The notes: generated by a model not told the origin, from the letters alone. Shown: positions 1 through 8,338, numbered from the stretch's first letter. The stretch: DNA of 35,167 nt from Rhodoplanes roseus (GCF_003258865.1 NZ_NPEX01000034.1:1-35167); one strand, 5' to 3'. Translations and numbers: made by a program.

Positions 1-119
1 CGCCGCAGCCGTTTTGGCGCGGCGCCGGAGACCCGGGTTAACGGGGCAGGGGCTTTCCCCCGGACAGTCGAAAGGAGGTAAATCGCACGTAAAAAAGACC
101 CCGCGGATTCCATCCTTAG

Positions 120-180
120 TCGTTGGTTTACCTCGGCAAATAAACGGGTTCTTTATTGTGTTGTTTAAACCGATTTTAGA
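120..180 (+). promoter_or_regulatory. AT-rich upstream region of ldtR with candidate operator
   Basis: This is a distinctly AT-rich stretch in a GC-rich window, directly upstream of the ldtR start. It holds an inverted repeat GTTTA (126-130), 10 nt spacer, TAAAC (141-145), and a perfect palindrome GTTTAAAC (163-170). MarR regulators bind such palindromes and commonly autoregulate, so this is a reasonable operator/promoter candidate for LdtR. No binding data are implied. The rest of bases 1-250 shows no convincing gene. Confidence 0.4.
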
Positions 181-250
181 GCGTGCCACGTAGTAATGGG
201 GGCGAGCGAGGAAACAGGGCCTCGTCGTACAACAACCAATAGGCGTCGTC

Positions 251-763
251 ATGAAAGCAGTCGCTAGGCCGGCGGAACCCGCCGAGCGGGATATGCGCTT
301 CGACCATATTCGGCCGCTCTATCTCGAATCTCTGACGCTCGTCGAACGGCTCCACCGTCGCCTCCTGGACGTCATCAAGGACGAGTTCGACCGCCGCGGT
401 CGGGCCGACATCAATTCCGTGCAGGCGCTGCTGCTCTACAATATCGGCGACAAGGAACTCACCGCCGGCGAGCTGCGCACCCGCGGCTACTATCTCGGCT
501 CGAACGTCTCCTACAACCTGAAGAAGCTCGTCGAGATGGGCTTCCTCGACCACCAGCGCTCGCGCGTCGACCGCCGCTCGGTCCGTATCAAGCTGACCGA
601 CAAGGGTCGCGAGGTGCGCAACACCATCGAGGCGCTCTACCAGAAGCACGTGCGGACCGTGGAGCAGGTCGGCGGCGTCAATGCCGAGGAGTTCGCCACC
701 CTGAACAAGGCGCTGCATCGCCTCGAGCGGTTCTGGACCGACCAGATCCTCTACCGGCTCTGA
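251..763 (+). CDS. ldtR: MarR-family transcriptional regulator, LdtR-like
   Basis: This is a 170-residue winged-helix DNA-binding protein. A short variable N-terminus is followed by a helical dimerisation part (about residues 15-60, beginning MRFDHIRPLYLES) and a winged helix-turn-helix (about 60-120, including LTAGELRTRGYYLGSNVSY and the wing region DHQRSRVDRRSVRIKLT). A C-terminal helix closes the dimer interface. The sequence closely matches my recollection of rhizobial and Liberibacter LdtR, which controls an L,D-transpeptidase gene and stress or osmotic tolerance. An L,D-transpeptidase lies 0.9 kb downstream, which supports the assignment. The ATG at 251 was chosen, but the ATG at 293 (residue 15) sits at the start of the conserved part and is a possible alternative. 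Two hairpins follow the stop codon, so the gene is probably monocistronic. Confidence 0.85.
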   Translation: MKAVARPAEPAERDMRFDHIRPLYLESLTLVERLHRRLLDVIKDEFDRRGRADINSVQALLLYNIGDKELTAGELRTRGYYLGSNVSYNLKKLVEMGFLDHQRSRVDRRSVRIKLTDKGREVRNTIEALYQKHVRTVEQVGGVNAEEFATLNKALHRLERFWTDQILYRL

Positions 764-779
764 TCGCGTCGAGACTATC

Positions 780-800
780 GGCGGGCGCATCGCGCCCGCC
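780..800 (+). terminator. Perfect 9-bp stem-loop after ldtR
   Basis: GGCGGGCGC (780-788), loop ATC, and GCGCCCGCC (792-800) form a perfect stem 17 nt after the ldtR stop. There is no T tract directly behind it. It may act together with the following hairpin. Confidence 0.5.
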
Positions 801-809
801 CCCCGACGA

Positions 810-850
810 AGGCCCCGGCCGCCCGTGCGGACCGGGGCCTCGTTCGTTTC
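810..850 (+). terminator. Rho-independent terminator between ldtR and the convergent gene
   Basis: AGGCCCCGG (810-818) pairs with CCGGGGCCT (832-840) around a 13-nt loop. The stem is followed by the T-rich stretch CGTTCGTTTC (841-850). The site lies between two convergent genes and most likely ends ldtR transcription. It could also work for the minus-strand gene. Confidence 0.7.
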
Positions 851-923
851 GCCACCTGCGGTCTCGGCGGACGCGGTGCAGCTCGGCCGCAGCGCGCCAC
901 CCCAGTGCCGAGCCGTCCCGCGC

Positions 924-1292
924 TCAGTCGAACGTCGCCGAGGTGGTGTCGGACTTGCGGTTGTAGCGGAGCGTGATCTTCTCGACCTGGCACAGGTTGA
1001 TGTCGTGCCACACGGCGGACGAATCGTCGTCGCTGTAGACGACCTTGAGATCCCAAATGCAGGTCTTGCCGGCGCGGCGGAACGTGATGTTCACGCTGTC
1101 GCCATCCTCCAGGCCGTCGTCGCCCAGGATGTCCTCCTCCCAATCGTTGGCTTTGCCCGGGGAGACGTAGACCTCGCTGATGTCGTAGCCGGTGCGGTTG
1201 ACCAGCGTGAAGTCCTGCCGGCTTCCTTGCGCGAGCGCCGTCGTCGCGACCATCGAGACGAGGGCCGCGGCGGACAGAACAGTCATTCTCAT
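924..1292 (-). CDS. Small secreted protein of unknown function
   Basis: The predicted product is 122 residues. It starts with a Sec-type signal peptide (MRMTVLSAAALVSM..., cleavage likely after ALA near residue 22). The mature domain is about 100 residues, acidic and beta-rich, with the core FTLVNRTGYDISEVYVSP and two cysteines that could form a disulfide. A longer frame exists upstream, but the start at 1292 is preferred because GGAG lies about 10 nt upstream and the signal peptide begins exactly there. Similar short exported proteins occur in Rhizobiales without known function. Its position between ldtR and the transpeptidase gene suggests an envelope role, but that is inference only. Confidence 0.75.
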   Translation of the reverse strand: MRMTVLSAAALVSMVATTALAQGSRQDFTLVNRTGYDISEVYVSPGKANDWEEDILGDDGLEDGDSVNITFRRAGKTCIWDLKVVYSDDDSSAVWHDINLCQVEKITLRYNRKSDTTSATFD

Positions 1293-1659
1293 GAAGATCG
1301 GCTCCGTTGCCGGTGGGGGAGTCCGCGCGCCGTCGGGGAAATCCGCGAAGCGCGCGGCGGTGCGCCGGGACCTTACGAAACACCCCGGAATACCGTCAAC
1401 GCAGGAGTGTGGACGCGCGCGTGGCGGCGAGCCCCGCGCGCCGACCGCCGGTGGCTGCCCTGCGTCGCGGGATCGGAGCTTCGACACCGCTTGACATAAA
1501 TTCGCCGGTTGCCGCCATTACCGCACAGCGATGCAGCGTCGTGGCCGCTGCGCCGGCGAGGGGCGGGCGGCCGATTTCATCATCAGGGACGCGGTGCGGA
1601 CCATGCGTCGCGCGGGATCGTCCCGGCGAGCGCGGCCGTGGCGCGTCCGCGAGGGAAGC
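1293..1659. promoter_or_regulatory. Divergent intergenic region with ldtP promoter candidate
   Basis: This 367-base gap separates the minus-strand secreted-protein gene from the plus-strand transpeptidase gene. A consensus-like -35 hexamer TTGACA is at 1491-1496. The best -10 match, CCATTA at 1515-1520, is weak (spacer 18). GAGGGA at 1651-1656 is the Shine-Dalgarno for the transpeptidase. The GTTTA/TAAAC repeat seen upstream of ldtR was not found here. No gene was recognised. Confidence 0.45.
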
Positions 1660-2958
1660 ATGAGCGGGTCCACACATCATCCCCGGGGTGTCGATCGCCT
1701 TCTCGATCGTCGTCACGTCCTGCGCGGCCTCGCCGCCGGTGCCGCCGGCCTCGCCGGGATCGGCAGCGCCGGCGCCCAGGACGCCGCGCTCGACCAGCTC
1801 ATCCAACAGAGCCAGGGCCGCAACTTCGGGCAGGGCTTCGATTCCGCCTCGCGCACCATCCTGATGCCGAAGGCGTCGCTGCCGACGCTCGATCCGTCGA
1901 CCGCCCAGACCACCGAGCAGTTCATCCCGCGCTACGAGGAGATCGTGGCGAAGGGCGGCTGGCCCACCGTACCGCCGGTGGAGCGGCTCCGTCTCGGCAA
2001 CCGCAACCCGGCCGTTCCGATCCTGCGCCAGCGTCTCGCCGTCTCGGGCGACATCGATCCGGCCGCGGCCGGCGCCGGCGACGTCTACGACTCCTATGTC
2101 GAGGCCGCCGTGCGGCGCTTCCAGGCGCGGCACGGGCTGACCGTCGACGGCGTGGTGCGCCAGCAGACCCTCAAGGCCCTCAACGTGCCGGCCCAGGTGC
2201 GGCTCGCGCAGCTTCGCATCAACGTGGTGCGGCTTCGCACCCTGTCGAGCAATCTCGGCCAGAAGCTCGTGGTCGCCAACATCCCGGCCGCCCAGATCGA
2301 GGCGATCGACAACGGCGTCGTCGTCTCGCGCCACGTCACCGTGGCGGGCAAGCCCGACCGCGCCTCGCCCGACCTGCAGAGCCGCATCGTCGAGATCAAT
2401 TTCAACCCGTACTGGACCGTGCCGGTCTCGATCGTGCGCAAGGACCTGATCCCGCGCATGCAGGAGGAGCCGGACTATCTCACCAAGAACCACATCCGCA
2501 TCCTCGACGGCCGCGGCACCGAGCTGCAGCCGACCCAGATCAACTGGTACTCGAACGAGGCGGTGAACTACCGGTTCAAGCAGGACCCGGGCGACTTCAA
2601 CTCGCTCGGCTCGATCCGCATCAACTTCCCCAGCAAGGACGGCGTCTACATGCACGACACGCCGTCCAAGAACCTGTTCGGCGAGGACTTCCGCTTCCAC
2701 TCCTCGGGCTGCATGCGGGTCCAGAACGTGCGCGAGCTGGTCAACTGGCTTCTGGCCGACACGCCCGGCTGGTCGCGCGCCGAGATCGACGCCGTCATCA
2801 AGTCCGGCGAGCGCAAGGACGCGCGCCTCGCCAGCCCGGTGCCGCTCTACTGGGTCTACGTGACCGCCTGGGTCACCCCCGACGGCGTCGTCCAGTTCCG
2901 CGACGACATCTACTCCCGCGACGGCCTCGCCGCGAGCACGGGCGGCACGCGGGGGTAG
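1660..2958 (+). CDS. ldtP: Exported L,D-transpeptidase (YkuD domain, LdtP-like)
   Basis: This 432-residue enzyme probably forms 3-3 or related crosslinks in periplasmic peptidoglycan. A signal region (residues 1-40) contains twin arginines R17-R18 followed by a hydrophobic Ala/Gly-rich stretch, consistent with Tat export. A peptidoglycan-binding helical domain spans about 116-177 (RRFQARHGLTVDG). The YkuD catalytic domain covers about 200-400, with H332 in MHDTPS, H347 and the nucleophile C351 in FHSSGCMRV. The architecture resembles the large YcbB/LdtD class. The start at 1660 follows GAGGGA with good spacing; the frame is open further upstream without a better start. Linkage to an LdtR-type regulator suggests it is the regulator's target, as known in Liberibacter. 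Confidence 0.88.
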   Translation: MSGSTHHPRGVDRLLDRRHVLRGLAAGAAGLAGIGSAGAQDAALDQLIQQSQGRNFGQGFDSASRTILMPKASLPTLDPSTAQTTEQFIPRYEEIVAKGGWPTVPPVERLRLGNRNPAVPILRQRLAVSGDIDPAAAGAGDVYDSYVEAAVRRFQARHGLTVDGVVRQQTLKALNVPAQVRLAQLRINVVRLRTLSSNLGQKLVVANIPAAQIEAIDNGVVVSRHVTVAGKPDRASPDLQSRIVEINFNPYWTVPVSIVRKDLIPRMQEEPDYLTKNHIRILDGRGTELQPTQINWYSNEAVNYRFKQDPGDFNSLGSIRINFPSKDGVYMHDTPSKNLFGEDFRFHSSGCMRVQNVRELVNWLLADTPGWSRAEIDAVIKSGERKDARLASPVPLYWVYVTAWVTPDGVVQFRDDIYSRDGLAASTGGTRG

Positions 2959-3093
2959 GGCGCGAACGGCTATTCGGCGGACGTCCGAAGCGGCAAGGAA
3001 CTCCAGCATACTTCGGGGGCATTTGTCGCTGCCGAGCTCCTAAATCCATTTGAATTGGCGTAGGCTGCGGCAGCTTGGCGGCAGTGGACAACG

Positions 3094-4308
3094 ATGATTC
3101 CTGGATTGCGCACCTACTCGGTCAACGCACGGGCTCGACGGCCACTCATCGATTTCATGACTGGCGCGCTGCAGAGGGCTGGATGCAAGATCATCCATAG
3201 CTCGCAGCCTGATCGCGCACCATTCATCGTCGCGTTCGAGACCGCGACTGGTGAGCGTATGGGGATCATCGCCTATGCGTTCCTGGCGACCCGGACGCTG
3301 ACGAAAAATCGGCCGCCCGACGAGTGCAGCTTCCAGATCAAGTACGGAAGCAAAGACACCTATGCGGAAGAAAACAGCCATGAGCTGTGGCAGGACCCGC
3401 TTGGGATGTTCACAACGCTACTGGTTGGAATCGATCCCGAGCGTGGCTATTGCATCTCTGCCGACCCCGTCATTCACAGCCCGACCAAGTTCTTCATTCG
3501 TCTAGAGTTCAAGGACGAGCACATAGCGCTGAGCGCAGATCGCGGGTGGTACGCATGGCAGCGGGTGAAGCGCGCGACTCCACTGGACGCTCCACGAGTC
3601 GAGACTCTCGTAGGATGCAACAAGGAGCACTTTCTTGATCTCGTACGATTCGAGCGGGCTGCGCGCGGCCTTGATCCCGGGAACCGGCTGATCTTGGCCG
3701 AAGGACATGTCTATTCGCTACCCACATCCAAGGTACCGCGCGGCACCGATGGCTCGCCGAGCCTCCATCTTGCCGAATCGCACCCGCTCGTGAGCCAATT
3801 TGCGCTGTCGTCGGAAGAGATCCTGGACCTGATCGCTGGTGCAAGGCGCCTGAAGATGGCTGTACGAGGTTGGGTTGCAGAAGAGCATCTGCGCTCGACG
3901 CTGTTGAAGGTGCCTGGCATCACGCATTGCGAGCGACTTGACGAGGAGGGCGGTCCCGATCTCAAGATTTCTTTCTGCGACGGCCCACTCTTGACCGTAG
4001 AGTGCAAGAACGTGGCACGCGAGAGCGACAGGCATGGCTTGCCAAAGATCGACTTCCAGCGGACCCGCGCCGCCAAGGGCAATCCGTGCTCACGGTATTA
4101 CGCGCCGACCGATTTTGATATTGTGGCTGCCTGTCTTCACGGTGTGACAAGCGACTGGAGCTTTCGCTACGCGCTGCCGGGAAGGCTACCGCCCCATAAG
4201 AGCTGCGTTGGCCGAATCGCTAGCAACCTCAGGGTGGACAAGACCTGGGCGGCGGACCCGATCGAGATGGTTAGGCTCATCTATGCGGCCAGGGGCGTAT
4301 CGGTATGA
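3094..4308 (+). CDS. Putative type II restriction endonuclease (PD-(D/E)XK fold)
   Basis: This 404-residue protein is inferred to be the endonuclease partner of the downstream cytosine methyltransferase, whose start codon overlaps its stop (ATGA, 4305-4308). The C-terminal part shows a PD-(D/E)XK active site: a preceding acidic pair E263-E264 in GWVAEEHL, GGPD289LKI, then E303-C-K305 in LTVECKNV, and a trailing region around 317-347 (KIDFQRTR...). The N-terminal 150 residues form a separate domain (patterns NRPPDECSFQIKYGS and ELWQDPLG) that I cannot assign. It could be a DNA-recognition or modified-base-sensing module. Codon use and GC are lower than in the flanking genes. The ribosome-binding site is weak. 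The cut site cannot be predicted. Confidence 0.72.
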   Translation: MIPGLRTYSVNARARRPLIDFMTGALQRAGCKIIHSSQPDRAPFIVAFETATGERMGIIAYAFLATRTLTKNRPPDECSFQIKYGSKDTYAEENSHELWQDPLGMFTTLLVGIDPERGYCISADPVIHSPTKFFIRLEFKDEHIALSADRGWYAWQRVKRATPLDAPRVETLVGCNKEHFLDLVRFERAARGLDPGNRLILAEGHVYSLPTSKVPRGTDGSPSLHLAESHPLVSQFALSSEEILDLIAGARRLKMAVRGWVAEEHLRSTLLKVPGITHCERLDEEGGPDLKISFCDGPLLTVECKNVARESDRHGLPKIDFQRTRAAKGNPCSRYYAPTDFDIVAACLHGVTSDWSFRYALPGRLPPHKSCVGRIASNLRVDKTWAADPIEMVRLIYAARGVSV

Positions 4309-5552
4309 GCATGCACACGGCGATCAGCCTTTTTACCGGCGCGGGTGGCCTCGATTACGGGTTTGAGGCGGCCGGGTTTCGAACGGCCGTGGCGCTTGAG
4401 ATCGACTCTCGCTGCTGCGAGACGCTTCGCGCAAACAGGGATTGGCCGATTATCGAGCGAGACATCGCCGGGGTCTCGACCGACGAGCTCCTGCAGGCCG
4501 CTGGCCTGACGGTCGGTGAGGCCGACGTCTTGATCGGCGGGCCTCCGTGCCAGCCGTTCTCGAAGTCCGGGTTCTGGGCGACCGGTGATGCGAGGCGGCT
4601 CGACGACCCTCGCGCAACGACACTCGAAGGCTATCTTCGGGTGCTCGCGGAAGCGCGCCCGCGAGCCTTCTTGCTGGAGAATGTCGAAGGTCTGGGCTTC
4701 AAGGGAAAGGACGAGGGGCTTCAGCTCATCCATTCACGGTTGGCCGCGATCAACGAGACCCACGGTACGCGCTATCGGGCGAAAATCGAGGTGCTCAATG
4801 CGGCCGCCTTTGGAGTTCCACAAATCCGAAGAAGGGTGATCGTCGTAGGGGCGCGTGACGGGACCTCGTTTGACTTTCCCCGGCCCACCCATGTGGCCCC
4901 CGACGAACGGGACTGGTCCGACAATCGACCCGGGTTCTTGACTGCCTGGGATGCTCTCCACGACCTTAGCGAGCAGGGAGACCCGTCACTCGATTTGACC
5001 GGGAAGTGGGCCGACCTGCTGCCAACCATTCCCGAGGGGAACAACTATCTTTGGCACACCGACCGCGGAGGCGGCGAGCCGCTGTTCGGGTGGCGGCGTC
5101 GGTACTGGTCATTCCTCCTCAAGCTCGCCAAGGACCAGCCGTCCTGGACGATTCAAGCTCAACCGGGGCCAGCGACTGGGCCGTTTCATTGGGACGACAG
5201 ACGGCTCTCTCCACGCGAGATGGCGCGCCTTCAAACCTTTCCGGACGATGCGGAGATCACCGGCGGAGTCGCCGACGCGCAACGCCAGCTCGGGAACGCT
5301 GTCCCTTCGTTGCTTGCGGAGGTGCTCGCGAGAGCAATCTGCCGCCAGCTTCTCGGGACGTCGACCAATGACATCGCTCCGAGATTGGCTGTTCGACCGG
5401 CTGCCGAGCCGCCCCCCGCTCCCCGACAGCCCGCTCGCGTGCCCCGCCGGTTTCTTGAGTTTCGCGGCGAGCACACCGCGCATCCTGGAACCGGCAAGGG
5501 CGCTAGGGCCTCGGCTCGACCGCAGTCGCGGCGACTGGCTGCGGCGGAGTAG
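4305..5552 (+). CDS. dcm: DNA (cytosine-5-)methyltransferase
   Basis: This 415-residue methyltransferase transfers a methyl group from SAM to C5 of cytosine in double-stranded DNA. The family motifs appear in order: motif I FTGAGGLDYGFE (10-21), motif IV GGPPCQPFS with nucleophile C82, motif VI ENVEG with E125, motif VIII RRRVIVVG, then a target-recognition region of about 110 residues. Motif IX is LSPREMARLQTFP and motif X is QLGNAVPSLLAEVLAR. A Pro/Arg-rich tail of about 60 residues follows motif X and overlaps vsr. It starts inside the stop of the nuclease gene, giving coupled translation; an in-frame ATG at 4311 is an alternative start. With the upstream nuclease and downstream vsr it forms a restriction-modification and repair unit. 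Target specificity is unknown. Confidence 0.93.
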   Translation: MSMHTAISLFTGAGGLDYGFEAAGFRTAVALEIDSRCCETLRANRDWPIIERDIAGVSTDELLQAAGLTVGEADVLIGGPPCQPFSKSGFWATGDARRLDDPRATTLEGYLRVLAEARPRAFLLENVEGLGFKGKDEGLQLIHSRLAAINETHGTRYRAKIEVLNAAAFGVPQIRRRVIVVGARDGTSFDFPRPTHVAPDERDWSDNRPGFLTAWDALHDLSEQGDPSLDLTGKWADLLPTIPEGNNYLWHTDRGGGEPLFGWRRRYWSFLLKLAKDQPSWTIQAQPGPATGPFHWDDRRLSPREMARLQTFPDDAEITGGVADAQRQLGNAVPSLLAEVLARAICRQLLGTSTNDIAPRLAVRPAAEPPPAPRQPARVPRRFLEFRGEHTAHPGTGKGARASARPQSRRLAAAE

Positions 5553-5967
5553 AGCGAAGCAACCCGTCAAGCTTGGCACGAAGCGTTCGCGGGCTGCTCG
5601 TCTCGCACTCCCACATGACAATGACACGCCAGCCCAGAGCTGCCAGCGCACTCGACGTCAGAGTGTCCCGGGCGACGTTTCGGGCGAGCTTCGGCACCCA
5701 ATACTCCGGTCGGGTGCGCGGAACATTTGCGAGCCGGCAGCCCGAATGCTGATGCCAAAAGCAGCCATGCACCAGTACGACCGTGCGGTAGCGCGGCAGG
5801 ACGATATCAGGGCACCCGGGCAGGTCCCGGCGATGAAGCCGAAAGCGGAAGCCCATCGCGTGGAGCAATCGTCGGACCGCGATCTCCGGTCGTGTGTTCT
5901 TCTTCCGAACAGCCCGGAGCATTCGAGAGCGCGTCTCCGGACAAACCGCCTTTGAGCTCTCTTGCAT
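5503..5967 (-). CDS. vsr: Very short patch repair endonuclease
   Basis: This 154-residue Vsr endonuclease nicks DNA next to T:G mismatches that arise when 5-methylcytosine deaminates, so it protects sites modified by the neighbouring methyltransferase. The Vsr core is clear: MLRAVRKKNTRPE at the N-terminus, the catalytic region LPGCPDIVLP with the active-site Asp, HGCFWHQHSGC with the conserved His residues, and the block TRPEYWVPKLARN. The later WRVIVMWECE segment also matches the family. The start at 5967 has AAGG about 9 nt upstream. The last 50 bases of the gene overlap the 3' end of the convergent methyltransferase gene. It has lower GC than core genes. Confidence 0.92.
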   Translation of the reverse strand: MQESSKAVCPETRSRMLRAVRKKNTRPEIAVRRLLHAMGFRFRLHRRDLPGCPDIVLPRYRTVVLVHGCFWHQHSGCRLANVPRTRPEYWVPKLARNVARDTLTSSALAALGWRVIVMWECETSSPRTLRAKLDGLLRSTPPQPVAATAVEPRP

Positions 5968-6118
5968 CGAATTTACCTTTAGTCCGATATCGCCCTTGTC
6001 TCTTCTGGGATTCAGGACCGATCAATTTGCCGATTGTCCAGAGGGTTCACCCACGATTGAGTCCGCCCTCCACCTGTCCACCCGGGAATTTGTTAGCCTC
6101 CAGTCCCAAGGAGACCGA

Positions 6119-6319
6119 ATGGCAAATGAATCTTCGGGCCGTGAGGTCTTGTTCGAGCTCACCGCGATCGGCAATTCGGTGCGGGTGGTGGCGATCGACG
6201 CGGCCACGGGGGTCGAGGTCACGGTGGTCGGGCCACTGACGGCGCCGCGCTGGGAACTGCAGCGCCTCGCCATGCGCAAGCTGGAGCGCCGGCTGGCGCG
6301 GCAGGGCGGCGAACCCTAG
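6119..6319 (+). CDS. Small conserved alphaproteobacterial protein (DUF6898-like)
   Basis: This 66-residue soluble protein has no signal peptide or membrane segment. The core [20 protein letters not shown] followed by [10 protein letters not shown] predicts a small beta-sheet unit with an Arg/Leu-rich C-terminal helix ([15 protein letters not shown]). Similar small proteins are encoded just upstream of glyA in many Rhizobiales; the DUF6898 name is from memory. Start choice is firm: AAGGAGA (6108-6114) precedes the ATG at 6119 with good spacing. The frame is open further upstream but lacks such a signal. Its function is unknown. Confidence 0.75.
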   Translation: MANESSGREVLFELTAIGNSVRVVAIDAATGVEVTVVGPLTAPRWELQRLAMRKLERRLARQGGEP

Positions 6320-6456
6320 ATGTAGAGCCGCGGCGCGCTGCGACGTCCTACAACTTGGCGCTCGGCGGCCGATGTGCTAATCCGGCGGCCCAAACACCCC
6401 GGCACACGCCTGTCGCAGGCGCTTCTTTGCGCGTTCCGCGGCGCCAGGAGACCATG

Positions 6457-7761
6457 ATGTCCGTGACCAAGCCGGCTTCGGTCGAAGCCGAATCCTTCTT
6501 TTCCGCCACTGTCCGCGAGAGCGACCCCGAGATCTTCGGCGCCATCGAGCAGGAGCTCGGCCGCCAGCGCGACGAGATCGAGCTGATCGCCTCCGAGAAC
6601 ATCGTCAGCCGCGCCGTCCTCGAGGCGCAGGGCTCGGTGCTCACCAACAAGTACGCCGAGGGCCTTCCAGGCAAGCGCTACTACGGCGGCTGCCAGTATG
6701 TCGACGTGGTCGAACGCCTTGCGATCGAACGGGTTACGAAGCTTTTCGGATGTGGCTTCGCAAACGTGCAGCCGCATTCCGGCGCCTCCGCCAACGCCGC
6801 CGTCTTCTTCGCCCTGCTGAGCCCGGGCGACACCTTCATGGGGCTCAACCTGGCGGCCGGCGGCCATCTGACCCACGGCTCGCCCGTCAACGTGTCTGGC
6901 AAGTGGTTCAAGGTGGTGCCCTACAGCGTGCGCCCCGACGACCACCGCATCGACATGGATCAGGTGCGCGAGCTCGCCCGCGCCAACAAGCCGAAGCTGA
7001 TCGTCGCCGGCGGCTCGGCCTATCCGCGGGTGATCGATTTCCGCGCCTTCCGCGAGATCGCCGACGAGGTCGGGGCCTATCTGATGGTCGACATGGCGCA
7101 CTTCGCCGGCCTGGTGGCCGGCGGGGCGCATCCGAGCCCGTTCCCGCACGCCCATGTGGTCACCACCACGACCCACAAGACGCTGCGCGGCCCGCGCGGC
7201 GGCGTCATCCTGTCGGACGACGAGGCGCTGGCCAAGAAGATCAACTCGGCCGTCTTCCCGGGCATGCAGGGCGGCCCGCTGATGCACGTCATCGCGGCCA
7301 AGGCCGTCGCGTTCGGCGAGGCGCTGCGGCCGTCGTTCAAGATCTACGCCAAGAACGTCGTCGAGAACGCCAAGGCGCTCGCCGAGACCCTCAAGTCGCG
7401 CGGCTTCGACATCGTCTCGGGCGGCACCGACACGCATCTGATGCTGGTCGACCTGCGGCCCAAGCAGCTCACCGGCAAGGTCGCCGAGGCGGCGCTCGGG
7501 CGCGCCCACATCACCTGTAACAAGAACGGCATCCCGTTCGATCCCGAGAAGCCGATGGTGACGTCGGGCGTCCGGCTCGGCACGCCGGCCGGCACCACCC
7601 GGGGCTTCGGCGTCGCCGAGTTCAAGGAGATCGGCGAGATGATCTCCGAGGTCTTGGACGTGCTGTCGCAGAAGAAGGCCGACGAGGACTCGCTGGTCGA
7701 GGGCGCGGTGCGCGAGAAGGTGGCGCGCTTGGTCGGCCGCTTCCCGATCTACAACGCCTGA
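6457..7761 (+). CDS. glyA: Serine hydroxymethyltransferase
   Basis: This is a PLP enzyme of 434 residues, the normal family length. It converts serine and tetrahydrofolate to glycine and 5,10-methylenetetrahydrofolate in the cytosol, feeding one-carbon metabolism. The N-terminal block [11 protein letters not shown], the segment [23 protein letters not shown], and the PLP-lysine motif [15 protein letters not shown] (Schiff-base lysine K241) are all present, as is the C-terminal [17 protein letters not shown]. Two adjacent ATG codons exist (6454 and 6457). The second fits better, with AGGAG at 6446-6450. nrdR follows 50 bases downstream, the usual alphaproteobacterial arrangement. Confidence 0.97.
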   Translation: MSVTKPASVEAESFFSATVRESDPEIFGAIEQELGRQRDEIELIASENIVSRAVLEAQGSVLTNKYAEGLPGKRYYGGCQYVDVVERLAIERVTKLFGCGFANVQPHSGASANAAVFFALLSPGDTFMGLNLAAGGHLTHGSPVNVSGKWFKVVPYSVRPDDHRIDMDQVRELARANKPKLIVAGGSAYPRVIDFRAFREIADEVGAYLMVDMAHFAGLVAGGAHPSPFPHAHVVTTTTHKTLRGPRGGVILSDDEALAKKINSAVFPGMQGGPLMHVIAAKAVAFGEALRPSFKIYAKNVVENAKALAETLKSRGFDIVSGGTDTHLMLVDLRPKQLTGKVAEAALGRAHITCNKNGIPFDPEKPMVTSGVRLGTPAGTTRGFGVAEFKEIGEMISEVLDVLSQKKADEDSLVEGAVREKVARLVGRFPIYNA

Positions 7762-7811
7762 CGCCGGGAGCGGGCCGGCGGAGCCGCCGGGGAAAGGGAC
7801 GGGGACGCGGA

Positions 7812-8288
7812 ATGCGCTGTCCGAGCTGCGGCAGCCTCGACACCCAGGTGAAGGACTCGCGTCCCACCGAGGACTCCTCCGCCATTCGCCGCCGGCGTCT
7901 CTGCCTCGCCTGCGGCTTCCGCTTCACCACCTTCGAGCGCGTGCAGCTGCGCGAGCTGACCGTGATCAAGCGCAACGGCCGCCGCGTGCCGTTCGACCGC
8001 GACAAGCTCGCCCGCTCGATCGAGATCGCGCTGCGCAAGCGCAACGTCGATCCCGACCGGGTGGAGCAGACGATTTCAAAGATCGTCCGCGACCTGGAGA
8101 GCATCGGCGAGGGCGAGGTGACGACCGAGACGATCGGCGAGACCGTCATGGCCCACCTCAAGGACCTCGACGACGTCGCCTATGTGCGGTTCGCCTCGGT
8201 CTACAAGAATTTCCGCGAGGCCAAGGATTTCACGCAGGCCCTGGCCGAGCTCGCCGGCGAGGAGGACGAGGCACCGCCGGTGAGGTAG
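7812..8288 (+). CDS. nrdR: Transcriptional repressor NrdR
   Basis: NrdR is a 158-residue nucleotide-sensing repressor of ribonucleotide reductase genes. The N-terminal zinc ribbon uses C3, C6, C31 and C34 (MRCPSCGS and [15 protein letters not shown]). An ATP-cone domain follows (about 49-139), starting [16 protein letters not shown] and including the segment [14 protein letters not shown]. Length and motifs are standard for the family. It lies 50 bases after glyA and is probably co-transcribed with it. In many relatives ribD follows immediately, whereas here a decayed toxin-antitoxin pair and a hydrolase gene intervene. Confidence 0.97.
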   Translation: MRCPSCGSLDTQVKDSRPTEDSSAIRRRRLCLACGFRFTTFERVQLRELTVIKRNGRRVPFDRDKLARSIEIALRKRNVDPDRVEQTISKIVRDLESIGEGEVTTETIGETVMAHLKDLDDVAYVRFASVYKNFREAKDFTQALAELAGEEDEAPPVR

Positions 8289-8338
8289 ACTCTCACGGGC
8301 GTGACGGGTCGGATGGACCGACCGTGCCGGAGGCCGAC

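Noticed and set aside
2959-6118. Direct repeats or attachment sites at the edges of the restriction-modification island
   Set aside because: Comparing 2959-3093 with 5968-6118 by eye gave only short, unconvincing matches. No integrase or transposase is present.
6320-6456. Riboswitch or clear promoter upstream of glyA
   Set aside because: A TTGGCG/GCTAAT pair exists, but the spacer is too short (15). No known riboswitch core was recognised.
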